Assembly (NCBI GenBank): GCA_026261815.1
Contig: JAMPIT010000541.1
Span: 1,054,001-1,118,000 of the forward strand
Reading direction: 5' to 3'
Length of the DNA: 64,000 nucleotides
DNA from: Monarcha castaneiventris obscurior
Taxonomy: Eukaryota > Chordata > Aves > Passeriformes > Monarchidae
Position 1 is the stretch's first letter; every line of letters begins with the position of its first letter. The notes beneath the pieces were generated by a model, which saw only the letters and a list, made by a program, of their open reading frames with translations, had not been told where the DNA came from and made no database searches. Both the position numbers and the translations under genes were made by a program. Below are positions 53,001 to 59,231 of the stretch, in pieces.

Positions 53001-54223
53001 GCTCCATAGATATAAAGCCCACCTGTTTTGTGTCAGACATTAAAGAAAAAGCTTAGTTTCTGAGCACTCTGACCAGCCTAGGTTTGATGAGCAAACAGCA
53101 TTTCTTCTAGAAATGGGCTGAGCTCCAGTGAAATATTTGGCCATTTAATGAGTAGGCTCTAGGATAACGGTTTTCGTGGGAATCCAGAAAGAGGGAGTAA
53201 AGAAAAGGGCTCCCCGCGCTATTCTTAGCTGCAAACAGCTAGATTTGGAATTTTGATTGTAAAGCAAGGAATTTCTAAATGGTGCCATGCTAAATTTACT
53301 TCATTTGTATACAATTCAGCCGGATAATCAGAAGTGTTCCAGTATGTTCCTGGTTAGCATCTCGGTTCTGGTTTTATTGTCTCCAAACTGGTAGAAAAAA
53401 TGCGTTCAGTAAACAGTACTTGCAAAATTTGTGTCCCAAGGCATGCGCACGAAGGTTTTCTATACACAGATTTTATATAAACGCACATGTGGGTGCACAT
53501 GCATGCACACAGACACTGAGCCGTGATTTATTTCCAGAGGGAAGCCAAGGAAATTCCCACCCCCTACCATTTAAACGATCTGCTCTTTGGCTCCAAACAT
53601 TCTGCAACTTCTCAGCCAAGGAATGTATTTTCCCCTTCCAATAGATATAATTTATTTTGCTGCACACATTAGTTAATGATACCGAGATACATGATTTAGT
53701 CAGTTCTGTAAAAACATTACTGACAATCTCAGACAGATCCATTTCATTTAGTAAGTTGTTGGGTTTTTTTAGCTCGTCTTCCGCAGCACAGTGTGAATTA
53801 ACAGCAATCATCAACTCAAGGATTTGTCACATATACTTCTTACTCCGCCAATTTTTCATAATTAGATTGGCTTCCCGCGGTTAGACGAGCTTTTAATTAT
53901 GATATTAATATAGGTTAAAAGGACTTTACACTTTTACGCTCCGGGAGGGGGAGGCGGAAAGCGGGGGGTGGGAGACGAGCTATTTCACTTCACCGGTACT
54001 CCGCGGCGATTATTTCTGGATTCTTAAAAATAGTCGATGAAACGCTAAGAATAAATCCCTTATCGGGGCACCCGGGGCGGCCGCCCGCCGAGCCCGTCCC
54101 CGGCCGGGCAGGAGCGCGCCCCATCCCGCCCCTTCCCCAGCGCGGCGGCGGCGGCCGAGACTTACGCGGTCCCCAGGGCGCGGCGGCCGGCAGCCTGCGC
54201 AGGTGGATCTCATCCTTCTCCAT
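1848..54223 (-). CDS. ANO1: ANO1 (anoctamin-1 / TMEM16A), coding exons 1-12, 3' part outside window
   Basis: Anoctamin-1 is the dimeric plasma-membrane chloride channel opened by cytosolic calcium in secretory epithelia, smooth muscle and interstitial cells of Cajal. Twelve minus-strand exons spell a continuous protein of about 460 residues: 54166-54223, 21949-22127, 19080-19406, 16647-16745, 15524-15675, 14214-14268, 11770-11821, 8634-8689, 7113-7154, 3970-4034, 3259-3393 and 1848-2008. All introns are GT-AG and all phases match. Diagnostic stretches are [51 protein letters not shown] and [18 protein letters not shown], which match ANO1 rather than ANO2 as I remember these proteins. TM1 is in exon 11 and TM2 begins in exon 12. 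The calcium-binding TM6-TM8 region and the pore are encoded beyond the left edge. I see no frameshift or premature stop, so the gene looks intact. The span given includes introns. Confidence 0.96.
2009..3258 (-). other. ANO1: ANO1 intron 11
   Basis: About 1.25 kb without coding potential. It includes a simple (AAAAT)n-like stretch near 2272-2297 and otherwise ordinary AT-rich sequence. The donor and acceptor are canonical. Confidence 0.8.
3259..3393 (-). CDS. ANO1: ANO1 exon 11 (transmembrane segment 1)
   Basis: A 135 bp exon between ATTTCAG and GTAAAAG completes the Arg codon and encodes [40 protein letters not shown] and ENIP, ending with two bases of a Ser codon. The hydrophobic run from about GLYFAWLG to VFLYGCA is the first transmembrane helix of the anoctamin fold. 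It is nearly identical to mammalian ANO1. Confidence 0.95.
3394..3969 (-). other. ANO1: ANO1 intron 10
   Basis: The shortest complete intron in the window, 576 bp. I see no repeat or regulatory structure in it beyond a short purine-rich stretch near 3410-3440. Confidence 0.8.
3970..4034 (-). CDS. ANO1: ANO1 exon 10
   Basis: A 65 bp exon between TTTTCCAG and GTGAGAG encodes [21 protein letters not shown] plus two bases of an Arg codon. The tract leads directly into TM1. Cys replaces the Tyr of the mammalian LLYEEWA motif as I remember it; the rest is conserved. Confidence 0.94.
4035..7112 (-). other. ANO1: ANO1 intron 9
   Basis: About 3.1 kb without recognised exons or transposons. A poly-A run of about 17 bases starts at 5044. 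A short clustered repeat of TACTTCCT-type words lies near 6400-6455. Nothing else stands out. Confidence 0.75.
7113..7154 (-). CDS. ANO1: ANO1 exon 9
   Basis: A 42 bp micro-exon of 14 codons, [14 protein letters not shown], lies between CTTTTTAAAG and GTAAGT, phase 0 at both ends. Mammalian ANO1 has Phe where this sequence has Pro (VEFNDRK against VEPNDRK), from memory. The exon can be skipped without changing frame, so it is worth checking in transcripts. Confidence 0.92.
7155..8633 (-). other. ANO1: ANO1 intron 8
   Basis: About 1.5 kb. Short open frames on both strands show no family resemblance. I see no transposon or tandem repeat. Confidence 0.75.
8634..8689 (-). CDS. ANO1: ANO1 exon 8
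   Basis: A 56 bp exon starts after TTTTTCAAG and ends at GTAAGT. Two bases complete the split Gly, then [18 protein letters not shown] follows, ending in phase 0. The [12 protein letters not shown] block is a strong anoctamin-1/2 signature in the pre-TM1 region. The polypyrimidine tract of the acceptor is short and A-rich, but the fit is unambiguous. Confidence 0.94.
8690..11769 (-). other. ANO1: ANO1 intron 7
   Basis: About 3.1 kb of AT-rich sequence with no recognised repeat family, RNA gene or exon. Confidence 0.75.
11770..11821 (-). CDS. ANO1: ANO1 exon 7
   Basis: A 52 bp exon between CTTCTGTAG and GTAAGG encodes [17 protein letters not shown] and the first base of a Gly codon. It belongs to the cytosolic domain just before TM1. 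It is placed by homology and by the phase match with exons 6 and 8. The residues agree with mammalian ANO1 throughout. Confidence 0.94.
11822..14213 (-). other. ANO1: ANO1 intron 6
   Basis: About 2.4 kb. A T-rich stretch occurs near 12662-12685. A locally GC-rich part near 12370-12500 contains only scattered CpGs. No exon or transposon was recognised. Confidence 0.75.
14214..14268 (-). CDS. ANO1: ANO1 exon 6
   Basis: This short 55 bp exon lies between CTTTTAACAG and GTAAGTT. It supplies one base to the split Leu codon and then 18 codons, [18 protein letters not shown], ending on a codon boundary. The acidic and aromatic [12 protein letters not shown] motif is unchanged from the mammalian protein as I remember it. 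The exon is too short to be found by open-frame length and is placed by homology and splice phase. Confidence 0.94.
14269..15523 (-). other. ANO1: ANO1 intron 5
   Basis: About 1.25 kb with no recognised feature apart from the splice sites. Confidence 0.75.
15524..15675 (-). CDS. ANO1: ANO1 exon 5
   Basis: This 152 bp exon runs from a CCCCCTCAG acceptor to a GTAAGTG donor and encodes 50 residues plus two bases. It starts [20 protein letters not shown] and continues with [19 protein letters not shown] and [11 protein letters not shown]. The last two bases (TT) join A of exon 6 to give Leu. The basic [12 protein letters not shown] part lies in the region where mammalian ANO1 has the alternatively spliced segment called b, linked to calcium sensitivity. 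I cannot tell from this sequence whether that part is optional here. Confidence 0.93.
15676..16646 (-). other. ANO1: ANO1 intron 4
   Basis: About 1 kb. It holds one short tetranucleotide run, (CTAT)n, at 16119-16137 and nothing else I can name. Confidence 0.75.
16119..16137 (+). repeat. Short (CTAT)n microsatellite
   Basis: About four and a half CTAT units in intron 4. Confidence 0.85.
16647..16745 (-). CDS. ANO1: ANO1 exon 4
   Basis: The exon is 99 bp, 33 codons, phase 0 at both ends, between CTTTTAAG and GTGAGT. It encodes [30 protein letters not shown] and TKK. In human ANO1 the segment around [19 protein letters not shown] was reported as needed for subunit dimerisation; it is unchanged here. 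Loss of this exon would keep the reading frame. Confidence 0.95.
16746..19079 (-). other. ANO1: ANO1 intron 3
   Basis: About 2.3 kb. It contains the 3' end of a CR1 element at 17536-17642 and an AT-rich stretch with TATACATATATG-like words near 18184-18220. Confidence 0.78.
17536..17642 (-). mobile_element. CR1 LINE 3'-end fragment
   Basis: Read on the minus strand it gives the standard avian CR1 tail: AGGCCAGGTTGGACAGGG, then CCATGGCAGGAGTGTTGGAA, GGATGATCC and CTTCCAACCCAAACC. Only the last 100 bp or so are present, the usual 5'-truncated state. It lies in intron 3 and is sense to ANO1. The terminal short repeat of the CR1 consensus is degraded. Confidence 0.85.
19080..19406 (-). CDS. ANO1: ANO1 exon 3
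   Basis: This is the longest exon seen, 327 bp or exactly 109 codons, between a CGCTTCCAG acceptor and a GTAAGG donor. It encodes the anoctamin dimerisation-domain start ([20 protein letters not shown]), a poorly conserved basic and Ser-rich linker, and the highly conserved [19 protein letters not shown] block followed by [11 protein letters not shown]. The linker from about HYKKSS to GESEPH differs most from mammals, as expected for a disordered cytosolic segment. An open frame continues upstream of the acceptor into intron 2; that is read-through and not coding. Confidence 0.95.
19407..21948 (-). other. ANO1: ANO1 intron 2
   Basis: About 2.5 kb. It contains a short (CAAA)n run near 20164-20182 and a purine-rich A/G tract at 20270-20304. 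Otherwise it is plain AT-rich sequence. Confidence 0.75.
21949..22127 (-). CDS. ANO1: ANO1 exon 2
   Basis: This 179 bp exon starts after TTCTTCTCAG and ends at GTGAGTG. It encodes an acidic stretch ([20 protein letters not shown]) and then [20 protein letters not shown], followed by [16 protein letters not shown]. The internal Met is residue 44 of the protein read here and matches the initiator of the mammalian reference protein. A transcript beginning between exon 1 and exon 2 would therefore still give a full standard channel. The exon starts in phase 1 (two bases complete a codon) and ends on a codon boundary. Confidence 0.93.
23043..23180 (+). mobile_element. CR1 LINE fragment, ORF2 reverse-transcriptase part (decayed)
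   Basis: The plus-strand translation contains KFANDVKL followed by IDKLEGKAA and DRLEKW. This corresponds to the CR1 ORF2 region with a K-F-A-D-D-T-K-L type motif, then a D-x-x-E-G-x-A-A and an x-R-L-E-K-W motif. The first Asp of the YADD-like box is Asn here, so the fragment could not encode active enzyme. It lies just before an LTR insertion cluster. The limits are approximate. Confidence 0.6.
23257..23290 (+). repeat. Short inverted piece of the LTR 5' end
   Basis: The plus strand starts TGATGCCTTAGGTTTTAAC and continues with TTCCAT and a T run. This matches the 5' terminus of the LTR family described at 23313, 29819 and 62958, but in the opposite orientation to the copy next to it. With the far end of that copy at 23726-23750 it forms an imperfect inverted repeat of about 25 bp. 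Confidence 0.65.
23313..23750 (-). mobile_element. Solo LTR, copy 1 (endogenous retrovirus family A)
   Basis: The 438 bp element begins TG and ends CA, with TGATGCCTT at one end and AAGGCATCA at the other. It differs from the copy at 29819-30253 at about 15 positions by eye. LTR sense is the minus strand, judged from an octamer ATGCAAAT (23488-23495), a TATAAAA box (23471-23477) and two downstream CCATCTTGG words. No retroviral gene is attached. Flanks are aagc and gatt, so no target duplication is visible. It lies in ANO1 intron 1, in the same orientation as ANO1, about 1.2 kb upstream of exon 2. Confidence 0.85.
27060..27490. promoter_or_regulatory. CpG-enriched patch in intron 1, possible internal promoter
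   Basis: This 430 bp stretch is clearly richer in GC and in CpG than its surroundings, with about 23 CpGs by eye. It includes a 20 bp direct duplication at 27257-27296 (GGAATGCCAGCGAGGAT, then GCC or ACC). It lies about 5 kb upstream of exon 2. No TATA box or exon could be identified, so the promoter role is only a possibility. Confidence 0.3.
27257..27296 (+). repeat. 20 bp direct duplication
   Basis: Two adjacent units GGAATGCCAGCGAGGATGCC and GGAATGCCAGCGAGGATACC differ at one base. The repeat lies inside the CpG-enriched patch of intron 1. Confidence 0.9.
29819..30253 (-). mobile_element. Solo LTR, copy 2 (family A), with 4-bp target duplication
   Basis: The 435 bp element starts TGATGCCTTGAG and ends GGCATCA. 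It is flanked by ATTT on both sides (29815-29818 and 30254-30257), a 4 bp target duplication typical of gammaretrovirus-like integration. A TATAAAA box on the minus strand is at 29977-29983, downstream of an ATGCAAAT octamer. It is sense to ANO1. Internal retroviral sequence is absent, which is the normal result of recombination between two LTRs. Confidence 0.88.
34045..34522 (+). mobile_element. Possible LTR of a second family, with a duplicated 108 bp block
   Basis: A possible solo LTR runs from TGTTGAAAGG to CCTGACA. The right half looks like promoter plus R/U5: GATAAATAGG near 34390, a polyadenylation signal AAATAAAG at 34448-34455, then a short tail ending TTTTCCTGACA. The left half contains two tandem copies of a block of about 108 bp (34049-34156 and 34157-34262) sharing TTGTCT, ACAAA, CTG and AGAAACAATGGGAAG. 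No clear target duplication was found and the ends are provisional. It might instead be an unrelated intronic duplication next to a chance poly-A signal. Confidence 0.45.
34049..34262 (+). repeat. Two-copy tandem repeat, unit about 108 bp
   Basis: Unit 1 contains CTTGTCTTTACAAACAAGCTG and unit 2 TTTGTCTGCACAAATAAACTG, offset by 108 bases. Both also share GAGAGAT followed by AAAGAAACAATGGGAAG. Divergence is high enough (roughly a fifth to a quarter of positions by eye) to say the duplication is not recent. Confidence 0.75.
38404..38451 (+). repeat. Minisatellite, 12 bp unit CCACCAGCAGGG x4
   Basis: Four perfect units stand head to tail in intron 1. A partial match continues on the right (CACCT). 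Perfect identity suggests recent expansion and possible length variation. Confidence 0.95.
40548..40768 (+). repeat. 221 bp homopurine tract, mostly (AAAGAGAG)n
   Basis: No pyrimidine occurs between 40548 and 40768 on the plus strand. From about 40650 the tract settles into a perfect 8 bp period, AAAGAGAG. The left part is a less regular mixture of GAAA, GGAG and GAGA. In the ANO1 pre-mRNA this reads as a long UUUCUCUC-type tract. Apparent open frames here are artefacts of the repeat. Confidence 0.95.
47330..48111 (+). mobile_element. CR1 LINE, 3' part with ORF2 C-terminus remnant
   Basis: The element shows the typical CR1 order. First comes an ORF2 C-terminal remnant with [14 protein letters not shown] and ADEKLNMS, then after frame changes [15 protein letters not shown], and later [20 protein letters not shown] and [10 protein letters not shown]. 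The end is GGATGATCTTTAAGGCCCTTTC, CAACCCAAGCC and GGGATTCTGTGA. ORF2 frames are broken, so it is a dead copy. It is antisense to ANO1. The 5' limit is approximate. Confidence 0.88.
54166..54223 (-). CDS. ANO1: ANO1 exon 1, coding part with start codon
   Basis: The exon encodes 19 residues, [19 protein letters not shown], plus one base of the next codon, and ends at a GTAAGT donor. The ATG has a good context, with G at -3 and G at +4. It is the first ATG downstream of the TATA-like box, and no ATG lies between that box and it. The frame stays open upstream, so the start rests on context and on the position of the promoter, not on an upstream stop. The leftover C joins AC of exon 2 to give His. 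The published mammalian proteins I remember start at the Met corresponding to residue 44 here (MRVN, in exon 2), so this exon would make a longer N-terminus. The function of that extension is unknown to me. Confidence 0.8.
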
Positions 54224-54370
54224 CGCCCGTCCGAGCCCCGCAGCCCGCCTGCCACTTGGTACCAAAGTGAACTCCTCGCCAGGATCCCTCCTCCCGCCGC
54301 TCCTCCTCCTCCCGTGTTCCCCCCGCCTGCCGCCGGGGCGGGCGCGCTGCTCCGGGAGCGGCTCCGCGCA
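54224..54370 (-). other. ANO1: ANO1 5' UTR (inferred extent)
   Basis: If transcription starts 25-30 bp downstream of the TATA-like box, the leader is about 145 nt, GC-rich and free of upstream ATGs on the sense strand. The start site is inferred and not seen directly. Confidence 0.45.
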
Positions 54371-54395
54371 GCGCCCCGCCGCCCCCCGGGCACAC

Positions 54396-54403
54396 TTTAA
54401 ATA
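54396..54403 (-). promoter_or_regulatory. ANO1: TATA-like box TATTTAAA
   Basis: On the minus strand the sequence CCCGTATTTAAAGTGTG stands out as the only AT-rich word in a very GC-rich stretch. It lies about 173 bp upstream of the ANO1 start codon. Its position and orientation suit a TATA box with a start site near 54365-54372. Confidence 0.55.
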
Positions 54404-54461
54404 CGGGCGCCGGGCGGCCCGGCCCGCCGGAGCGCGGTCCTCGGCGGGGAGCCGGCCCTCC

Positions 54462-54525
54462 CCCTGCCCTGCCCTGCCCTGCCCTGCCCTGCCCTGCCCT
54501 GCCCTCCCTCCCTCCCTCCCTCCCT
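54462..54525 (+). repeat. (CCCTG)8(CCCT)6 array, G-rich on the ANO1 sense strand
   Basis: Eight CCCTG units (54462-54501) run straight into six CCCT units (54502-54525). On the ANO1 sense strand this gives repeated GGGA and GGGCA, so many G3 runs with short loops, a strong G-quadruplex pattern. The array lies about 60 bp upstream of the TATA-like box and may also bind Sp1/MAZ-type factors. Confidence 0.95.
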
Positions 54526-54775
54526 CTCCCCGCCCGGCCGCCCCCGCGCAATCCCCGCGCGTACCTGCGCTAGCGGCAGCAGCGGCGGCGGCGCTGACCT
54601 TGGGCGCGGGGCGGCGGCGCCGGAGCGACGGCGGCAGCTGCGGGCGGGGACAGCGCGGCCGCGAAAGGTCAGCGCGCCCTGCGCTGCCGAGCGCTCGCCG
54701 CTCGCCACACGCCCCTCGCCGCTCGCCACCCGCGTCGGAACCGCTGCCCCCCGCGCCGCTTCCTACTTCGTCTTC

Positions 54776-54784
54776 TTTTTTTTT

Positions 54785-54816
<32 letters not shown>

Positions 54817-54826
54817 TTTCCCCCCC
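54776..54826 (+). repeat. T21-C-T22-C7 homopolymer tract
   Basis: A run of 21 T, one C, 22 T and then 7 C borders the CpG island. Its length is likely to vary and to be read with error. Open frames across it (Lys-rich on the minus strand) are not real. Confidence 0.9.
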
Positions 54827-57800
54827 GAGGTGAACGGGAAAAGCGAGGCTGGGTTTGCTGTCGGAGCCCCGGGATCGGTCCCCTCCGCACAAAGTGCAGG
54901 CTGGCCACTCCCCGCGTTTCTCACAGTCCCAGTGGGAAAGGTGACGCGATTCCCAGCTGGGAAAGCAGGGACAAGGTTCTCCTCCGCCCCGCTGGCACGG
55001 GGGCAGCCAGGGCAGCCTGTCTCCCACGGAAGCTTCTTCTCTCAGGTCCGGTCCAGGAAGGATGCTCTGAATGTCACCATAAACGCCAACCAACCTGGGC
55101 CCTCAAAAATAAATTTTTTAAACTTTTTTTTTAGACGTGTGAAGTGTGAAATAGCTGGCACTCGCTTTTTACACCTCCCACTGCGTGGCTATGGTGTTTG
55201 TACAGGGGTTTCAATAGGATTCCAGGCTATTCCCCTTTCAGCGCCCCACAGGGGATTCCCTGGTCTTCTCCGAAGTTACAGCCTGAGCCCGCGCTGTGCT
55301 GCAGAAACCCACTCAGGCAAACCTGACACTGATTTACCTGCCCCATTCTCTGACTGTTTTCTCTCTTTTTTCTAAAATTGTAATCTCAGACAAACACTTA
55401 ACCCTCAAAAATGCAAAGCCAGGAGTGTGCAAGGGCTCTACCAGAAGGAAAGAGGCTCAGCAGGCTTCCCAACTGCTGGCTGGCAGCCCCCAAGTGTCCC
55501 ACACTTGCAAGCTCCTCTCACTGCTGTGCTCCTGCTATACCCAGGCCCTTCCCGGTCCCCTCACATCCAGGGAAATTTCAGGGATGTTGCTGACTGGCGT
55601 CTTGCTGGTGACACTCAGCCCCAGGCTACAGATCACGGTCCTAATTCCACTCTGAATTCGCCTTTGCTACTGAAAATGTAGCAGGTTATGGCTTGGGTAT
55701 CTCTGTGGGGCTGTTTTTTGGAAAATTGTGGAAGTGTCTTTCCTGGGTTGGTTGGGGGTTTGACAGGAGAGACAGAAAACGCAGTGTGATGGGCATATAA
55801 ACAAGGGAATTCATGCATATGGACTTTTCCTTCATGGAGTATAACCCCCAGAGGCCCTGAGCCACGGTGGTTTCAGGCTACATTTCCCATCTTTTTTGCT
55901 CAATTTTAACTTTTGGGCTGGTTTTGGGACCGTCAGGATCGGACTGTCTTTAAAGTGCAGATCACTGGGGTTATTATTAGCAGGGGAAGGGGTGAGATTG
56001 TGTTGCACCGAAGCCTCACTCAGCAGCTCCCTTAACCCCCAGATCAAAGGCACTTGGGAACGTGCTCTTTTCCCTTTGCCTGTAATTAATTTATTTTGGA
56101 CGGAGATCTGCGACAGACCCAAATGTGGGCACGGGACCAACATATATATTTGTTTTACGGATGTGAGACACAAAGAGAGAGATCTGGAAATAGTGCTGGA
56201 TTCCAGTGTCCCATCTCGTCATGACCACAAGCTCCATGAGCATCTGCTGGATAGAGCTGGGGTGGGAATTCAGCCTGGATGTATGCACAGGGCCTTCATC
56301 ACTGAAGTGCCACTTTTCCTGGGGGTAACTCCCTGCTGAAAGCCCAGCCAGAGGCAGATCAGCTGATTGATGACATCATTTTGTAGCAGGTTTTAGGAAG
56401 TTTTAGTCTGACAAGCTGGATTTTGAGAAGTAGGCTTGTATTCCAGCTGCACACCTAAAAAAAAAAAAAATTAAGCTGACATTACTGCCTCATTCCAGGT
56501 ATTTAAGTCTTAATGAGCATTAATTATCTTAGTGTCCTGAAAATTAAAATGCATTAATTGCCTGGTTTTTATTTTAGGAGGTTCTGGGCTGACATGGCCC
56601 AATTTTGAGTGGAAATGGAGAAGTCTCAGTGCTCTGTAGATCCTGTGCTCCCCCCAGTAGTACTGAGAGGCAGGACAACAAATTCCCATCCCATGGCCCT
56701 AGATGAGCTCTGGCAGATCCTTTAACTTCTTTGGAGCAGCCCATTGTTGGAAACGGCTGTGAAGACAACAGGGAAACCATGAGTCTGGACAGAGCCTGCC
56801 AGACCTCCATCCCCCCTGCTCTGCTTCCCCACACTATTCCTTTTACCTGTCAGTATTCCCTCCTCTGTGTGGGCATATGGAGTTTGTAATTAGGCTAACA
56901 AGGGCTGGACCACTCACCTGGGGTGTCAGAGCTGTGCTGTGGGACTGCTCAGGCTCCAACAGGCGCAGAGGAAACGCGATTTGTCTTTTCAAGAGCCCCG
57001 CGAGCTAAAATAGGCTGCTGGGATGACAGGAAGCAGAGACTCCAGCTCCAGTTTTCTTCCTCAGCCTGTGATAAACCCAGCGTGCTATCTCAACACATAC
57101 TTGTGAGCAGGATGGCGAGGGGATGGAGAACCCACTGTCTGTGCAATAAAACAAAAACGCTCTCCCAGCAGTTAGGAAGGCGACAGCGGGGCTTGGCATC
57201 CACACCTACAGTGAGTGCTCCTGCTGGAAATATTTACAGTCTGTAAAATGAATTGTGTGCCTCTCTAACAATAATAATGCAGCTCTGGGCTCCTGTGTTT
57301 TGGAGCTGAGTGAAGGTTCAGGGTGCTCATGCTCTGAGGAAGTGCCTGTGTGTGGCACCAGCCCCACCACCCCAAATGGCAAACCAGCCAACCACCCACC
57401 CCCTCTGCCTTGGAGCTGCCTCTGGACTGTTTTTCTGAAGTCTTTTACACTTCTGAGGGGCACTCAGTGAAGGCAGGGATCCACTGCAGCTCTGCTCTCA
57501 GCTGGGGCACCCAGAGATAAGGGCCCATATCCCTGGCAGGCACCCGGAACAGCGTGAACACAATCACATGATGGTGAAACAAACCCTGGCCCTGGCTGTG
57601 ACAGCAGCACAGCCCCTGCTCCTCGCCTTCACCACCACACTCAGCACACTCCCTGCCTGCCATGGACCCGCAGACAAAAAAAAAAATGGATATATTGTAT
57701 AGAATTGGGTTCCAGAGAGCCCTAAAACCACAGGCAGTGCGAGAAAGATAAACAGGCAGTGATAAGTCACAATATAAAAACTAAGGCATGCCCAGAGGAA

Positions 57801-58519
57801 TTAGCAGGTGGCACAATTAAGCAAACAGGATGAGTGGTTTTTCCAGGTAATGCACCGAAACCATAAGATTATTAAGTAAATTACTATGTAATAATAGATA
57901 GGACAAAACTAGATACAGAATACAGAACATTGTTACACTGTCAGGAGAGACAAGCCAAGACAAACTTTTTTTTTTAAAAAAAAGATGAGAAATATTTATG
58001 AAAAATAGCTCCAATGGTGTCTGCTGCACAAAGCAGTCTGGCTGTAATTTTCACCTTAGCAAGCTCTCCAAACTCTTATGGCTGGAAAGGCATTTGTGGG
58101 GAAGGATGTTCTGTTTCTAATCCTCTTTCCTTGCTGCTTACCCCTGACAGACAGTGGGTCCTGGCTGAGGTGGACCTCAGAGCATGGCAAGTTCTTTGGC
58201 TCTGTAGCACTCAGCATTTAGGCAGAGGTCATGTACCTAAAACACAGAGGATTTTATTCGTTTTGAACTCGTTTAGGTCAAGCATAGTCACTTTTGTGCA
58301 TGCTTTTATTAAATAGTGCTCCTGCGCAGTCTCTGCTTTTTTTTTTTTTAATTAAAAATTAAAAAAAATTGGTGATTTAACATTTTGCAAAGCTCAGAAA
58401 GAAAAATGTTACTGCTTGTAAATAATGATGTCCAGGAGGAGCGGGACTATTCCCTTTCTCAGGTCCCCACAAAATACTTTCAGCAGTTGCTGTTAGCCAC
58501 GAATCTGGGGAACACCCCG

Positions 58520-58870
58520 GGTTTTCCCATCGATGCTGCCGAAGTTTCCGAGTGTCGTTTCACAGAAGGAGTTAGAAGCACCTCCCACTCGCAGTTGAAA
58601 GGAATGCCGCCCGTGAGACCCGCCAGGCCTTTGAAATGAATTTTAGGAGATGCTGCGAGCTGCGCCCGCAGGAGCGGCGGGAGAAGGTTTGACTCAGAGC
58701 CTGAGTCACAGCTGGTCCCTGCTTCTCCCCGAGCTGCCGATGGAAGGAAACTCTGACAGCCGGGGCACAGCTGCACCGGCCCGAGGGCTGGGGAGGGAAA
58801 CGGAGCCCACTCCCAATTTAAAGAAAAAAAAAAAAATCCTCTGCTCTCGGATCCAGTCGCCCTCTCTGTC
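58520..58870. promoter_or_regulatory. CpG-rich patch with inverted AP-1 sites, possible upstream enhancer
   Basis: This stretch is enriched in CpG compared with its flanks and holds TGACTCA and TGAGTCA five bases apart at 58690-58708. It lies about 4.3 kb upstream of the inferred ANO1 start site. Enhancer function is inferred from composition and motifs only. Confidence 0.35.
58690..58708. promoter_or_regulatory. Inverted pair of AP-1 (TRE) sites
   Basis: TGACTCA, GAGCC, TGAGTCA: two perfect AP-1 heptamers as inverted repeats around a 5 bp spacer. The second is followed by CAGC, so it also resembles a Maf half-site extension. Confidence 0.6.
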
Positions 58871-59209
58871 CCAAAGTTGATTGAACTGGACCCAAACTAC
58901 TGCTGATCTGAGTTTCCTTTTGGTGAGATTGCTGTCATCCATCTCCAGCTCCTGTGGGATTCTGGTGCTGTGCTTAAAATTATCCATGCATTTGGAAAAG
59001 TTTTCCCTAATCCCGAGCACTTCTTGCTATAGGGCAAGGCAATTGGGCCATGGCCATTTCCATCAGACACAGCAGTGTGTGTTCCCTGCTCTTTGATCTG
59101 TGTGACTAACAGCAGCACCTGTTCCTTACCTTCCTGAACTGAATCTTTGGGTAACCAGGAGAAGAAAAATCAGATCGGTTCTCAATGGTTTTCTTCATTT
59201 TTCTGGTGG

Positions 59210-59231
59210 TTTTTTTTTTTTTTTTTTTTTT
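59210..59231 (+). repeat. Poly-T run (T22)
   Basis: A simple homopolymer in the 5' flank of ANO1, with no adjacent element that would identify it as the tail of a retroposon. Confidence 0.9.

Larger units (their letters stand above)
22128..54165 (-). other. ANO1: ANO1 intron 1 (32 kb)
   Basis: The first intron makes up half the window. Recognised contents are CR1 pieces at about 23043-23180 and 47330-48111, sense-oriented solo LTRs at 23313-23750 and 29819-30253, a possible LTR of another family at 34045-34522, a 221 bp purine tract at 40548-40768, a 12 bp minisatellite at 38404-38451 and a CpG-enriched patch at 27060-27490. Between these I see only non-coding sequence. Open frames of up to 213 codons occur but have no family resemblance. 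Long first introns often carry regulatory elements, but I cannot identify conserved ones without other genomes. Confidence 0.85.
53935..54780. promoter_or_regulatory. ANO1: CpG island covering the ANO1 promoter and exon 1
   Basis: The sequence changes abruptly from AT-rich to very GC-rich with dense CpG near 53935 and returns near 54780, where a poly-T tract begins. It covers exon 1, the 5' UTR, the TATA-like box and the pyrimidine-rich array. Such islands mark vertebrate promoters, and its placement exactly at the first coding exon supports the gene start. Confidence 0.92.

Noticed and set aside
54267..54833. A 188-codon open frame on the plus strand in the CpG island
   Set aside because: Low-complexity Pro/Ala/Arg sequence ending in poly-Phe, produced by GC-rich repeats. 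No family resemblance and antisense to the promoter.
53990..55093. A 367-codon open frame on the minus strand covering exon 1
   Set aside because: It runs through the poly-T tract (as poly-Lys) and the pyrimidine array, and past the exon 1 donor site. High GC content removes stop codons. Only the 19 codons from 54223 to the donor fit ANO1.
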